From NCBI GenBank assembly GCA_001606155.1, contig LODT01000022.1:124001-188000 (forward strand): 64,000 bases of DNA, in the 5' to 3' direction. The notes below the pieces were generated by a model. That model ran no database searches and was not told the origin of the DNA. It saw only the letters and a program-made list of their open reading frames with translations. Source of the DNA: Tieghemostelium lacteum (taxonomy: Eukaryota; Evosea; Eumycetozoa; Dictyosteliales; Raperosteliaceae). The translations under genes were made by a program, and so were the position numbers. This document shows positions 42,969 through 54,290 of this stretch, one piece after another; position 1 is the stretch's first letter; each line of letters opens with the position of its first letter.

Positions 42969-44615
42969 ATGATTGTTCTTCCATATTATTTGATTAAAAA
43001 TAAAATAATACAGTTAGTGTTTAATAATGACTTATCATTTAATGAAACTATTAGATTTATAGAGAGGATGCTTAGTATATCTAAAGAATGGACAAGCCAG
43101 ATTACATTAAAATTAGAATATAGATTGGATTTAAGTTCTATAGGCTCACAATATCCTCTAAAACCTATTTTGGATTGGTTAGATAGACATTCACTGGTAT
43201 ACCAGTTAGTAAATGCAAAGATTAATACAACACATTCACATAAGTACCTACAACATCAGTCTAGAATAATTAAAGGTGAAGTTGGATACCAATACTCTAT
43301 AGATTTGAGATCTGTACATTTAGAGTATCCCAATCTGAAACAACTGTTAATCTCTCAGACCTTGGTGCCTTCTCTAGAAGAGTTTCAACCTAATGTTGAT
43401 TATTCCATTGAAATTACAGGACAAGCTAGAATACTTAAAACCACACAATTACATATACTTTTTGGTACTGACTTTTTCACTAGAGTTGGTTTGGTTAGCA
43501 CTAAAATAGATTATGATATCCATCAATATACTTGTGAGAACAGGAATGGGTTTAATAGAATCAGTCATCTGACATTGGCACTTGATCAACCTGCTATGTT
43601 AATAATAGATCTCATTAGATGTTCAAGGCTACTGACGAAACTGGAATTGGAGATAGAAACGAACAGAATCTATTCAGTTGGTTACTTTGAAGTTATATTA
43701 GATACTATGTCATCTCTTTCAACTACTCATTTATCATTAGACTATATCTATATGGTACTTTATAATGCACCATTTAGTAGGATTATAACGTTTCTAAATA
43801 GTACAACTGTGTCAACTGTAGAATTAAAGGTATTTAAGTACATTCACACTGAAGATCATATACCAGTACACTCATATAAAATCAAAAATACCAAAATTTC
43901 ATCATTTACATTTGATAACATTACCATCAATTCCAATGAATACAGTCTATTACAGTGTTGGGAGGATACGAATAATCTAAAATATCTAAAGTTTAATAGC
44001 TGTGACGATATATATTCACTATCTGATAGATTTAAGTTACCTAAAATTAAAGAAATCAAACTTTGTAAATATGAGGGTGTAAATGGGTCAAAATACATTT
44101 CATTCTCAACTCAAATTGTGAAACTAATGGAGATTAGTATAAATCTTCAGGTTATAATTGTAGATAACCTTCCGCCTAAAGAAACAATTCAATTGCTGTC
44201 TATAAATAGACAGTTAGAAAGACTGGAAATCTACTTTTTAGATGAACCTGAGCCAGATTCAGAAGTAGTAGATGAAGATAAAGAAAATCTCAGAGTAGAG
44301 CTACTACAAAACCAAATATTTCAGTTACTGAAATATCATCAAACTTTAAAGACTGTAAGAATTCAAAATGTACCAATTCCAATTAATCAGATTAATGTGA
44401 TTATTGATATACTAGATACCAACAATACTCTGATATCTCTATCACTACCTAAATATCTACGAGGATATTGTACAACTGAACAACTTGATCAATTTAGAAA
44501 ACTTCTTCAACACAATCACACCATTCGATATATTAATATTTTGGATCAAGATACTCAATTAATTTCACTGTTTGACCAATATTTAATAAAATCTAAAGTT
44601 CCAATCAAATTTTAA
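42969..44615 (+). CDS. F-box/LRR-like family protein (copy 9)
   Basis: One exon, 548 residues from the ATG at 42969 (MIVLPYYLIKNKIIQLVFNN). The F-box-like segment ends LSISKEWTSQITLKLEY. Tandem copy of the gene just upstream, in the same direction; only 42 bases separate that copy's stop from this ATG. Central FSLLQCWEDTNNL-type motif near 331 and tail LISLFDQYLIKSK. It has an acidic insert (EPEPDSEVVDEDKENLR) near 430. LRR-like content is weaker, with spaced L-x-x-L patterns. Same putative receptor role, with a diverged F-box-like start. Confidence 0.7.
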   Translation: MIVLPYYLIKNKIIQLVFNNDLSFNETIRFIERMLSISKEWTSQITLKLEYRLDLSSIGSQYPLKPILDWLDRHSLVYQLVNAKINTTHSHKYLQHQSRIIKGEVGYQYSIDLRSVHLEYPNLKQLLISQTLVPSLEEFQPNVDYSIEITGQARILKTTQLHILFGTDFFTRVGLVSTKIDYDIHQYTCENRNGFNRISHLTLALDQPAMLIIDLIRCSRLLTKLELEIETNRIYSVGYFEVILDTMSSLSTTHLSLDYIYMVLYNAPFSRIITFLNSTTVSTVELKVFKYIHTEDHIPVHSYKIKNTKISSFTFDNITINSNEYSLLQCWEDTNNLKYLKFNSCDDIYSLSDRFKLPKIKEIKLCKYEGVNGSKYISFSTQIVKLMEISINLQVIIVDNLPPKETIQLLSINRQLERLEIYFLDEPEPDSEVVDEDKENLRVELLQNQIFQLLKYHQTLKTVRIQNVPIPINQINVIIDILDTNNTLISLSLPKYLRGYCTTEQLDQFRKLLQHNHTIRYINILDQDTQLISLFDQYLIKSKVPIKF

Positions 44616-44654
44616 ACTTTCTTTGAAAAAAAAAAAATTTCGAGTTTATTTATT

Positions 44655-45485
44655 AACTTCCAAGTTATTTGATAAGAAGTATAATAAGATTGATTATTGA
44701 TAAAGATGTAGAATTGATGGCAACTATTGGGTTTATAGGGAGAATGCTTTTGATATCTAAAGAATGGACAAGAGAGATTAAAGATACACCTATACTTTGG
44801 AACTATTCAGAATGAAAAATCTAAAAGATTTTTCTCTAAAACCTATATTAGACAAGTTTGATAGACAATCTATTGACTATCAATTGGTTAATGGATTGAT
44901 GAAGGTAAATCACATCAGTACCTTCAACATCAGTCTAGAATAACTAATGACATAGCTATGCACAATAAGACTATTGATTTAAAATCTGTGAATTTGGAGT
45001 AACCCAATCTGAAAAAACTGCTAATCAATTTATCTTTGATGCCAACTAGTGTAGATGTGTATAAACCAAATGTTGAATACATTTGTTTATATGATCATTT
45101 GACTCAACCAATCAAACTCAACAATGAACATCTTCGGGTACTTTTTAATACTGAGTTATTTACTAAAATTTTATTGTACAGTGTGACATTAGATAAAAAT
45201 ATAAACTATTTACAACCTGTGCACAATAAAATCACAGCTCTGACATTGACAACAGACGGACCTACTTCTGTAATCTGTAATATTGGCTGTTCTGATAAAT
45301 ATTTATCAGAAGCACCAATCAAAAATGTACACTTAGAGATGATATTTGGGATTGGGATATTCAGTGATGTAACAGTACAACACCCTATAATTAAAAGAAT
45401 TTCACACCAATTTCTTCTCTTAGTGGTAATTATAGTATTGTGGTTAATAGAATCACTGACCTGCCATTGTCTAAATAAACATTAG
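44655..45485 (+). pseudogene. decayed third tandem copy of the YYLI-type subgroup
   Basis: Recognizable pieces are PSYLIRSIIRLI (44658 on), GFIGRMLLISKEWTREIK, a piece matching YQLVNxLMK...STFNISLE-type sequence, NLKKLLINLSLMPTSVDVYKPNVEYI, and LNNEHLRVLFNTELFTKILL. They lie in several frames, and the C-terminal half is missing. It follows copy 9 in the same orientation, making an array of three: broken once, intact, and decayed. Confidence 0.7.
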
Positions 45486-45674
45486 AGGTTAATACTTAAG
45501 TTAGAGGAATCGGATGATAATATCAGATGAATGAATATCAATAGAATACGCAATATTTAATAAAATCAAAGAACTATGGAGTTTTTTTTTATGAGTAAAA
45601 AACCAAAAGCGCCAAATGTTTGTTTCATTTTTTTTATAAATTTTGGAAGATAAAAACGAAACAGATACTAAAAT

Positions 45675-48248
45675 ATGTCTGATGCCTCCGATTCACCAAT
45701 TGGAGATTTTAGAGGGCAAGTTTTAAAGAAATCTTCTTCAGCAGCTAGATCAAAAAAGATACTACAAAAAAACGAAAAGGATAGTGAAAAGATTGTTAGT
45801 ACCTCTAAAACTACTAGTTTAGATGATACTAAAAAAGTTAAAAAGACAAAGCTAGCAGATGACTCTGAGAGTTCTAAATTGAAAAAGAAAAAGCCTATAG
45901 TAAAGAAGATTGGTGATAGCTCTGAAACACTAGATGAGATTAAAAAGAGAGTTTTAAAAAAAGTAGGAGACTCATCTGAAACTACCGCAGATGAAATACA
46001 ACAACCAAAGAAAAAGAAAAATGTTAGACTTATTGATCCGAATAATACAACTACAACAACTACTACAAAATCTAGTACCTCAAATAACGATAAACCACTC
46101 ACTTCTTCAAAGAGTAGTGAACAACAATACACAAAAACCCCAATTAAAAAGAGAAAATCAACTGATGATATAAAGAAACAAGTTAGAAGAAAATCAATTG
46201 AAACTGGTAATATATTCCAAGTTGATCAACATATAAAAGAAATTGAGGAAGAGGAGAGTAAAATTCAAGTTGATGATAATGATAATGATAAAGAAGAGAG
46301 AAATCAAAATAATTTTGATGTATCTGGTATGATTGATAATGGCTTAGATGACAGTAGTAGTGATGAGAAACCTAAAGAAAAGAAAAAGACAACTAGTACT
46401 ACAACTACCAAAAGTACTGATAAAGAGAGAGTTAGTAAACAACAAAAACAAAGACATTCTATAGCTACAACATCAAGTATCTCTTCGAAATCAGGACCAT
46501 TTAAAGTGCCACCTTATGATACACTAACTAAATCACTAGAAAAGCATGGTAAAACAACTACTACTAAAACAGATACACAATCAGAATTAGCAGGTAACAA
46601 TAAAAAAGAAAAAGAAAAAGAGACTAGAGTATTTCCAAAAACACCATTACCTCAACATCCACCACCTTCTTATTCACAGACTATAAATAATAACAGTAAT
46701 AACAATAATAATCATGTAACTTTTCAAGGTATTACAAATGTAAATAATCCACCATCTAGTATTAAACCTAAACAGCGTCATAGTATTAGTAGTACAGGAC
46801 CATCATCAGTTTCAGGAGTATCAGTACCAACTACCCCAGTTAGTAATTATAGTAATCTATCACATCACTTTTATCCAAAGACACCATATCAAGAGTACTA
46901 CAATTATGATCCAAATACATCAGTCAGTGAGGATTCACCACCTATGAAACCAAATTTCTCAGCCAATCTCAATGCCTCTGAAAATAACATTTCATTTGAT
47001 ACCGATAGCAAGTTTTTAAATCAAAATCTAGATGATGATTCTTTTAATCTAGTAGATGATGATTTATTACTATATCAACAACAACAACAACAACAGCAAC
47101 AGCAATATCATCAACAAAACGTTCAGAAGATATCATCGAGGGCCGATTACACTATACTTGATGACCCTTTAAACAAGTCATGGAAATACTATCTCTATAT
47201 TACTATATCATCAGTTTTCTACTGTTTTGGAATTTTAGTTTTGTTAGGGTTTTTGTTCCTTCCTCAGATTCTCTATTGTGATCACACTGCAAGTGACAAC
47301 ATACTGGTTATGAATGAACAGAACTTCCAATGTGAAAGTTGTCCATGGTATGCTGAATGCTACCAAGGTCAGTTTAAAAACTGTATTGATGGTTACTATT
47401 CAAGATGGGATTTGAAAAGTGGTAGAATGGAATGTGAAAAAGATCACACTGACAGCAACCTCTTTGAAACCGTTGCCAATGCAACCTATGTGATTTTGCA
47501 AAAAGCCAGAGGAAACTATTTGTGTGGGTACACTGAGAGTCCTGACGTGGACCAACACACACTAAAACAAATGGTTTTGAAAAACTTTTGGTTGAAAAAA
47601 TCAAGAGCCGAACAACATTATCAGAGATTGACTAAAGCTTTGCTATCCAATAGCTATGTCGATAGAATGGCTGTAAATGAGCTGATTCTTGAAGATATTG
47701 GGTCGAGTAAAGATACAGTTAGAGATGATCTCTACTGGTTCCATTCCAAGAGTCAATCCATTAAACCATGGAGATGTCAGAGCAGAGAGTTTACTTGGCA
47801 ATTGTTGACTGATAACCTTGGGTATATTGCATTGGTATTCTTGAGTATAGCCATTGGTGTTTTGGTACGACAGAGAATGCAAGCCAACGAGGAAATGAAA
47901 ATCACAGTGGAAAAGTATTGTCAGAGTATTTATAAATTCCTAAGACACAGAAAGAACAATTACGAAGAAGCATATATCTCCGAACCTATTCTTCGTGATG
48001 AAATCTTTGGACCTTATTCTCAAGGCAATCCAGAGTACAATAAGATCTGGGACCTTGCTATGCAATCCATCTTTAGAAATGCTAGAGTACTTGTTACACC
48101 TAGACTCATTCGTGGTGAAACAGTTACTACTTTTGAATGGCTAGATGATTCAACTCCAAAATCTCAACTCTCAACATCTGAACAATCGTCTCAATCTCCA
48201 AGTCTATCAACATCTAACCAATCAGTAGAAACTGCACAACAGTCTTAA
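45675..48248 (+). CDS. src1: Src1/Man1-type inner nuclear membrane protein (MSC domain)
   Basis: One exon, 857 residues. The first 500 residues are basic, Ser/Thr/Lys-rich and low complexity with possible nuclear localization clusters (KKKKPIVKK, PIKKRK), plus a Q tract near 470. No LEM or HeH motif is clear at the start. Two membrane helices lie near 507-535 (YYLYITISSVFYCFGILVLL) and 714-732 (LGYIALVFLSIAIGVLV). Between them is a Cys-rich luminal part (CESCPWYAECYQGQFKNCIDGYY). After helix 2 comes the Man1-Src1p C-terminal winged-helix domain (ILRDEIFGPYSQ ... KIWDLAMQSIFRNARVLVTP). This matches D. discoideum Src1 and yeast Src1/Heh1, inner nuclear membrane proteins that tether chromatin or the nucleolar periphery. 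The large plus-strand gene has no introns. Confidence 0.88.
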   Translation: MSDASDSPIGDFRGQVLKKSSSAARSKKILQKNEKDSEKIVSTSKTTSLDDTKKVKKTKLADDSESSKLKKKKPIVKKIGDSSETLDEIKKRVLKKVGDSSETTADEIQQPKKKKNVRLIDPNNTTTTTTTKSSTSNNDKPLTSSKSSEQQYTKTPIKKRKSTDDIKKQVRRKSIETGNIFQVDQHIKEIEEEESKIQVDDNDNDKEERNQNNFDVSGMIDNGLDDSSSDEKPKEKKKTTSTTTTKSTDKERVSKQQKQRHSIATTSSISSKSGPFKVPPYDTLTKSLEKHGKTTTTKTDTQSELAGNNKKEKEKETRVFPKTPLPQHPPPSYSQTINNNSNNNNNHVTFQGITNVNNPPSSIKPKQRHSISSTGPSSVSGVSVPTTPVSNYSNLSHHFYPKTPYQEYYNYDPNTSVSEDSPPMKPNFSANLNASENNISFDTDSKFLNQNLDDDSFNLVDDDLLLYQQQQQQQQQQYHQQNVQKISSRADYTILDDPLNKSWKYYLYITISSVFYCFGILVLLGFLFLPQILYCDHTASDNILVMNEQNFQCESCPWYAECYQGQFKNCIDGYYSRWDLKSGRMECEKDHTDSNLFETVANATYVILQKARGNYLCGYTESPDVDQHTLKQMVLKNFWLKKSRAEQHYQRLTKALLSNSYVDRMAVNELILEDIGSSKDTVRDDLYWFHSKSQSIKPWRCQSREFTWQLLTDNLGYIALVFLSIAIGVLVRQRMQANEEMKITVEKYCQSIYKFLRHRKNNYEEAYISEPILRDEIFGPYSQGNPEYNKIWDLAMQSIFRNARVLVTPRLIRGETVTTFEWLDDSTPKSQLSTSEQSSQSPSLSTSNQSVETAQQS

Positions 48249-48392
48249 CCATTATCTTCCTCTCCCCAACTCTAAACTCTTTAGAAAAATAAATTGAAAA
48301 AGAAATTCCCTTGAATTCAAGACTACCCCTTCACATCTCACCAGATATTATTTTTATTTTTTAAAATTCTGACACAAAGCGATCAGGTAATA

Positions 48393-49452
48393 ATGACAAG
48401 AATTTTAGTATTAGTACTGCTTTTATTGTCTTTAGTAAAATGTAGCGTATCTTCTATAGAGACAATATATGCATTAAATAGTGAGATGAGTCAACAAACA
48501 TTCATCACATTTAACATGTTAAATTCAACCTTTACCTATGATACCTTAAATAATGCATTCGGTCAGATGATCTATGGTGTATTACAACCAATAGGAACAG
48601 ATCAAATACAAGTACTAGATTATAATATATCAAGTACATTTACAGTTGCTAATTTCAATATCAAGGTACTTAGATCCCACTTACCTTACACAAAAGATGA
48701 CATCATATGACTCTAATACTGTTTTACTTTAAAAAAAGAGTGGAAATTTAGAATTATCACAATCATTAGAGGTTATGGATTTTGAATTTCAATTTAATTC
48801 ACAATTGTCTTATTACAGTCCAGAATCTAATTTGATTGGAATTGTTGGAACTAGTGGTGTAAATAATGTATCTTTTGTGTATTGGGACTTGAGTAATAAT
48901 GGTAAAATATCATTATACACTACAGAGTACATTACATCACAGGTACCATTAAGTTGTATAAATAATGAAGTTATAATTTCATTTTATTTCTCCGAGCCCG
49001 ATTATGATCCTTATATCATTACTACCAATGTTTTGACTAATCTCACAGTACAATTTCAAGTTGAGAATTTAGAATTTGATTCCAATTCAAGTTCACTACC
49101 AGATGTCTATCCACTGTTTATTAAAGGTAACTTATATTTAGTGGTTGTTGATCAATTTAAAACTGAGTCAATTACATTATATCTTGTAGAGTTGAATGGT
49201 GGAACTTCAAGTGGAATTGGAACTCTTAAACAACTCTTCCAACTACCCGTCATTACCTATGTAGGCGGTGCTCCAGTTGTAGTCTCCCAAGATCAACAAA
49301 ATATTATATTTATTGGTGCTCCCAACGGTAACACTAGTGAAGTTCTCTTATCAGTCTACAATATTCCATCCAATATCAACTCCCAATATAGTTTCCAAAA
49401 TCCACAAGATACATTTGATTTTTATTCCTTTAATGCCTTTTTAGCAGAGTAA
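48393..49452 (+). CDS. secreted protein of unknown function
   Basis: My model has two exons, 48393-48665 and 48739-49452, 328 residues. Donor GTACTT, 73-base intron, acceptor AAAAAAAG; phase 0, joining NFNIK to SGNLELSQS. Signal peptide MTRILVLVLLLLSLVKCSVS. The rest is beta-rich with repeated hydrophobic strands (NLIGIVGTSGVNNVSFVYWD, LYLVVVDQF, NIIFIGAPNGN) suggesting a small beta-propeller, and has several N-glycosylation sites (NSTF, NISS, NVSF, NLTV). No catalytic motif or anchor. Family not recognized. It lies between Src1 and an F-box/LRR-like copy, all in tandem. Confidence 0.6.
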
Positions 49453-49548
49453 ATAAATTTGAGTTTACACTTAAGTAAAAAAAAGTGTAAAAATAGTTTT
49501 AATTAAAATAAATTTTTTTTTGTAATTTACCATTCAACACAAATTAAA

Positions 49549-51252
49549 ATGATAACTTTACCAAATATTATTATTCAATATATAGTAGAAGAGTTACTAA
49601 ATGAAATATATACACTTAAACGTAAATATAAGGTGCTTTGTAATATAGTATTGGTATCAAAGCAATGGAATTTAGAGATTATACCAAAGATCAGGTTTGG
49701 AGAATTGAATTTGTCTTTGATTGATGATATCTCTGAAAAATGGATAGAGATAACTCAAAGATATAATATTAAATATAAAATCCATTTAAGAGGTCAAATA
49801 AAAAACAGAAATGTATTGAAAAAGATTAGAGATAGTGTTATATCAGTAGGTCATGTATCTGATTTTACTTTAGATACTATTCAACTACAACCTGATGGTA
49901 AATACTATTTTGAAAATCTAACACTAATGGAAGTTGATATCACTGGAGCATCTAGATTGAGTGACTTTGAAAAGGAATTTAAAGTACGTGAAAATGTGGT
50001 ATATGTTGGACGGTTCTATTGTGAAGGTGTGGCTGCTCATCAATTGCCACAATCAGTGGCATTAGATTTATTCAATAGTAATATATTTAGAAAGATATTT
50101 ACAAGTTTCAATATACCAAAATTTGAAATCTCTTGTGGTAACCATTGGCTGACACAATTGACATTGTACACTATTCACATTGACCCTGTAACCCTTTGTG
50201 CTATCATTGAAAAGTCACCAAATCTCACTCATATAGATTTCGACCTAGTTAAATTTTCAGATGGCTCCACTTCATATGAACCTGTTATACAATCATTTGT
50301 GGCTTCAAACCATCAAAATCTAATTAAATTGTATTTACGAGGTAAACAATCAATACACTTTAGTTCCTTAATACATTTGTACAATAATATCAAATGTCAG
50401 GATATATATACTGAATTTAAGCATGTTTTCTATGATTCAGTTGACCAAGTCCTCCAATCTAAAATCACCAATACTAGTATCCAAATAGTAGCTATGACAA
50501 AAACAGTATTTGACCCACCTGTTGAACAGCTTAAAAATTTCAATCTCTTCTCTCTCTGGAGTGACAGAAGTAATATTAAAAAAATTACAACCAACCTATC
50601 CTTTCCAATGATTAGTTACTACAAAGAGATGGTTAGTTTAGAGGACTATGGTATAGAACAACATACTGATTATCCCATTGAAATGTCTCAAGAGGAATAT
50701 GATGCCATCATTTCATATAATCTAGTTAATCTATCTAGAATAACTGTAGCAATTACTAGCAACAGTTCAATTATTTTGACACCAACGGTACTATTGAATA
50801 ATTTCCATCTGAAATCTGTTAATTTGTCCAATCTCACAATACAACAGTGTATATCATTACTAGATTGTCAACATCCAACCATCAAAGAAATGAGATTCCC
50901 ACTCGTTTCATTTCAAAATGGTGATCTCATTCAATTGACAAATTCCATTAAAAACAATACCACACTCCATCGGTTGAGTATTTATTACAAAGGACACATG
51001 GTTAACGGATATAATGTCTTTACATTTTTATTTGAGATTTTAAGAGGCAACAGAACCTTAAGATCAATATATTTACCACAAGTAGGTAAATTATCGCCAA
51101 AACATGTAGTTCTATTTGATATGGTTTTCGCTAGAAATTTTGTAATTAGAGCGGCATATATACCCAATGTAACAGAATCTGATATGACAAAATACCCAAT
51201 TTATATGGATTTAATTAATTTATATCATCAATATTCTATTGATTACGAATAA
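49549..51252 (+). CDS. F-box/LRR-like family protein (copy 10)
   Basis: One exon, 567 residues. It starts MITLPNIIIQYIVEELLNEI, with LVSKQWNLEIIPKIRFGE. Second subgroup by YDSVDQVLQSKITNTSI, FDPPVEQLKNFNLFSLW and WSDRSNIKKI near residue 338. LRR-like IEKSPNLTHIDF is present. Tail MDLINLYHQYSIDYE. It has a complete reading frame and strong start context (AAAATG). Role inferred from the family only. Confidence 0.75.
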   Translation: MITLPNIIIQYIVEELLNEIYTLKRKYKVLCNIVLVSKQWNLEIIPKIRFGELNLSLIDDISEKWIEITQRYNIKYKIHLRGQIKNRNVLKKIRDSVISVGHVSDFTLDTIQLQPDGKYYFENLTLMEVDITGASRLSDFEKEFKVRENVVYVGRFYCEGVAAHQLPQSVALDLFNSNIFRKIFTSFNIPKFEISCGNHWLTQLTLYTIHIDPVTLCAIIEKSPNLTHIDFDLVKFSDGSTSYEPVIQSFVASNHQNLIKLYLRGKQSIHFSSLIHLYNNIKCQDIYTEFKHVFYDSVDQVLQSKITNTSIQIVAMTKTVFDPPVEQLKNFNLFSLWSDRSNIKKITTNLSFPMISYYKEMVSLEDYGIEQHTDYPIEMSQEEYDAIISYNLVNLSRITVAITSNSSIILTPTVLLNNFHLKSVNLSNLTIQQCISLLDCQHPTIKEMRFPLVSFQNGDLIQLTNSIKNNTTLHRLSIYYKGHMVNGYNVFTFLFEILRGNRTLRSIYLPQVGKLSPKHVVLFDMVFARNFVIRAAYIPNVTESDMTKYPIYMDLINLYHQYSIDYE

Positions 51253-51476
51253 ATAGATACCTATAAACATTGTTTTTTATTTTTTTTTATCGTTTACCAC
51301 TTTTTTAAATATTGGCTGATACTCTCGATTGCATAACTATTTACCACTCTTTAAAATTATACTAAAATAGCTATGAGTATAAGGAAATTGAATTAAATTG
51401 TATTATATTTATTAAATAACCAAATTTTGAATAGAAATGTTTAAATCTATGATTGAATAATGATGCCTCTATATTT

Positions 51477-51662
51477 TTATTTTTTTTCTATGGAATGTAA
51501 AGTCTCTTCGGTTCGAAAATCTACACTAGTTTCTAAATCCCACTCAGTTACCTCTCTTGCATTACCAGGGTATTGATCCTGTTCTGGGTGTTCATCATAA
51601 CTTTTTTCATATTTTTGTTTATCGGAATCCTGAAAACTGGGTTTATATTGAGTTTGATCCAT
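51477..51662 (-). CDS. possible small charged protein, leader related to 55670
   Basis: From ATG 51662 it encodes 61 residues (MDQTQYKPSFQDSDKQKY ... ETLHSIEKK), acidic/basic and hydrophilic. Upstream and in frame, without any ATG, the codons read YLIVVLVLIALLTFT, very like the signal-peptide core of the small gene at 55670 (NLIVVFFLITLI). So either the original start was lost or an upstream exon provides it. The upstream A/T sequence ATTAAATATTAGAA is also shared. Treat as a small secreted-type gene that may be decayed. Confidence 0.35.
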   Translation of the reverse strand: MDQTQYKPSFQDSDKQKYEKSYDEHPEQDQYPGNAREVTEWDLETSVDFRTEETLHSIEKK

Positions 51663-51989
51663 TGTGAAAGTTAATAAAGCAATTAAAACTAATACCACTA
51701 TTAAATAGGATTCCTTTTTATAAAGGTTATTTTAAATATAATTAAATATTAGAAAATGTTTTTTAATAAATTATATAGAAAAATTTAATGTATAATGTAC
51801 ATTATCTGAAAATAATAATTCTATCTCTTTTAGGAATCTGAAGTGGTGTAGTTAATAATGATACTTTTTGTGGGGTGTTATTGTGCTACAAGATTATTTT
51901 AGGTTTAAAATTACATGTAAAAAATATATTTTTTACTCTTTAGTTTCATGTTGTCACTTCAAAATTAATTAATTAATTATTTTAAAAGA

Positions 51990-52805
51990 GATTAAGAGAT
52001 TTACTTAAAGACTCACAAGATGCCAATAATTTGAGAAAAGTATTATTTTCTACTGGTAATATGCCATATGGTAAGATATTATACAGCATAGGCTAAAACT
52101 TTCTTTAAATATATTTTAGTGGCTTACAACTGTTACTAGACAGAGTAAAACCCTCAATTCGTAGCCTTTCTTTTATTTAAACACTCTCTATTGAATACAT
52201 TACTCTTTTCTCTACTAAGTAAATATTCAATAAGAATTTCTAGTTACATTGAGGATTTACATTTAATGGCAGATAAAGTATCTTGTACTATACAGCAACC
52301 ATGCCAATACCAGCATATAATCACCCATCTAGATATAAAAACTAAAAGCATTATTAATTTTGCTTCACCTATTCAAGAAGTAGCTTCATTTATCAACCAA
52401 AATGAGAACCTAACTTCACTTAATTTAAAATATCCAACAAGTGAAGAAAAACTTTCTCTAGCCCTATCTAACCATTCTAAACTGAACATTAACTCTAGGT
52501 CTCTACATGAACAAGTCAAAATATTAGAGTTTGTTTTGAACAAATCAATTTTATCATTTTTTGATTTTCATTGGATTCTGAGTAGAGCTTACAGAGAACC
52601 GTTGTGACATCTTTGAATTCCTCACCTTTCGAAAACTGATATCTACCCTCTAGATACTGAACCAAGGATTCTTTTGATTTTCTCGGATCTCTTTAAAAAC
52701 CTGCACAAGTCCAATATATACAGTTACCTCCCAAAAAAAAATCTAAAATCACAATTACCATTTACAAAAATAGAATGTAATTTAAACTCTATAACATATG
52801 CGTAA
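51990..52805 (+). pseudogene. decayed relative of the gene at 52910
   Basis: The longest open piece (about 52191-52607) reads HITHLDIKTKSIINFASP-type text and EVASFINQNENLTSLNLKYP, LRR-like. Near the end, about 52690-52805 reads DLFKNLHKSNIYSYLPKK ... PFTKIECNLNSITYA, which parallels the end of the 52910 protein (PFVKIESLGNITTYM). Several stops lie between the pieces, and no F-box-like start is left. It is a tandem relic immediately before its intact relative. Confidence 0.55.
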
Positions 52806-52909
52806 TGGTTTAAGCGATACCACTAGCAAAACTATATCATTTCTCTCTAAATTGAAAATAAAATTTTGATCAAAATTTTTTTATTAAAATATAAAGCTTC
52901 CAACCAAAC

Positions 52910-54253
52910 ATGAACACATTAATTCGACCTAGAGGTATATTACCTCAATATGTTATCAATTCTATAATTGAAGAAGTACTTCAGAATAAGAATTTACCAA
53001 TAAAGTATATTATGTCTCTGTTATCTATAAACAAGGGTGTTTTTAAATATATTTCAAAGTACTATTATAATACACTAAGAATGGGACAAGATAAATTCAC
53101 CGTAGAGTTCATGAAGATTGTGGAAACCCATATAAAGAATGAATATTGTCCCTTAAAATTCATTAGAAAACTGGTAATTGGGTTTAGTAGAGATATACCT
53201 GGAAATGGTAAACAGTTATTACCACTAACAAAAACTAGATTCCCTCATCTTACCACATTATTTCTGGTATTAAACAGACCTATTAGGCAATATAAATCAA
53301 TAGATACTACATTTCCCACTACAATCACAGATTTAACTTTGGATCTTAGATATGATTCAGGATCTACTGAATATATTGTAGCAATACTAGAAAGTGTTAA
53401 ACCATCAATTAAAAGCCTATCGCTTTTTTTAAAAGAATCAGAAGTACCTTTGTATTTTAGTAAAACTTCTTTACATGGTTATCTACAGAGTTATCAAGTA
53501 GGGCAATTAACGAAGCTCTACATAAATACAATAGATAAATTAAAAGAAAAAGTCATTTTTTGTAACAGATACAAGACCTTAACCTCCTTATCTTTAAAAG
53601 ACACTGAACTATCTCTAGAATCAATACCAAAATGCGAAAACCTACAATACTTAAAGATTACATGTCAAGAGAGAGATATTATCACACTTATTACACTAAT
53701 CAACCAGAAGTCATCCATCAGAGAACTGGTTCTAACAATTAATCAAGACTACTACTTATATTATGGAATAAAAACAATGGAACCATTCATGTTTATTATG
53801 GATCTGCAATTGATTGGTCATACCAATTCTATAAGAAAAATCATCAACTATAATTCTAAATCCAGTATACTAACGTCATTAAGCATTATAAAAAGAGAAT
53901 ATTCATTGTACGATGTCATTGAGACTATAGGTACCTTCCTTGACAAAAATACCTCTTTAAAAAATCTAGTAATAGATGCAATAGAGCATAATATATTACC
54001 TGATCAGATACTGAAATCTCTATCACAATCCATATCCAAACATCCAACACTCCAAAGTTTAACTCTGGGAATAGAAAAACAAAACGATGTTGTTAAAACA
54101 TATCTTTTCGACCACCTGCATCAATCAAAATCTCTAAGTGTGATAAAAGTAAAGAGTACTACCTATCAACCTGGTGATTCAATGAAACCAAAACACCCAT
54201 TTGTAAAAATAGAAAGCTTAGGAAATATTACAACCTATATGCCAACTAAATAA
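52910..54253 (+). CDS. divergent F-box/LRR-like family protein (copy 11)
   Basis: One exon, 447 residues, shorter than the other copies. N-terminus ILPQYVINSIIEEVLQNKNL ... SLLSINKGVFKYISKYYYN keeps the LP..I pattern but not SKxW. LRR-like pieces are visible (LTSLSLKDTELSLESIPK, TLQSLTLGIEKQ). I do not see the W-x-D-K-S motif, and the tail ends FVKIESLGNITTYMPTK. It is placed in the family from the start pattern, layout and location, with moderate confidence. A relic relative precedes it. Confidence 0.55.
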   Translation: MNTLIRPRGILPQYVINSIIEEVLQNKNLPIKYIMSLLSINKGVFKYISKYYYNTLRMGQDKFTVEFMKIVETHIKNEYCPLKFIRKLVIGFSRDIPGNGKQLLPLTKTRFPHLTTLFLVLNRPIRQYKSIDTTFPTTITDLTLDLRYDSGSTEYIVAILESVKPSIKSLSLFLKESEVPLYFSKTSLHGYLQSYQVGQLTKLYINTIDKLKEKVIFCNRYKTLTSLSLKDTELSLESIPKCENLQYLKITCQERDIITLITLINQKSSIRELVLTINQDYYLYYGIKTMEPFMFIMDLQLIGHTNSIRKIINYNSKSSILTSLSIIKREYSLYDVIETIGTFLDKNTSLKNLVIDAIEHNILPDQILKSLSQSISKHPTLQSLTLGIEKQNDVVKTYLFDHLHQSKSLSVIKVKSTTYQPGDSMKPKHPFVKIESLGNITTYMPTK

Positions 54254-54290
54254 ACTATAGTTGGTATTAATTATTATTTCATTAAAGTTT

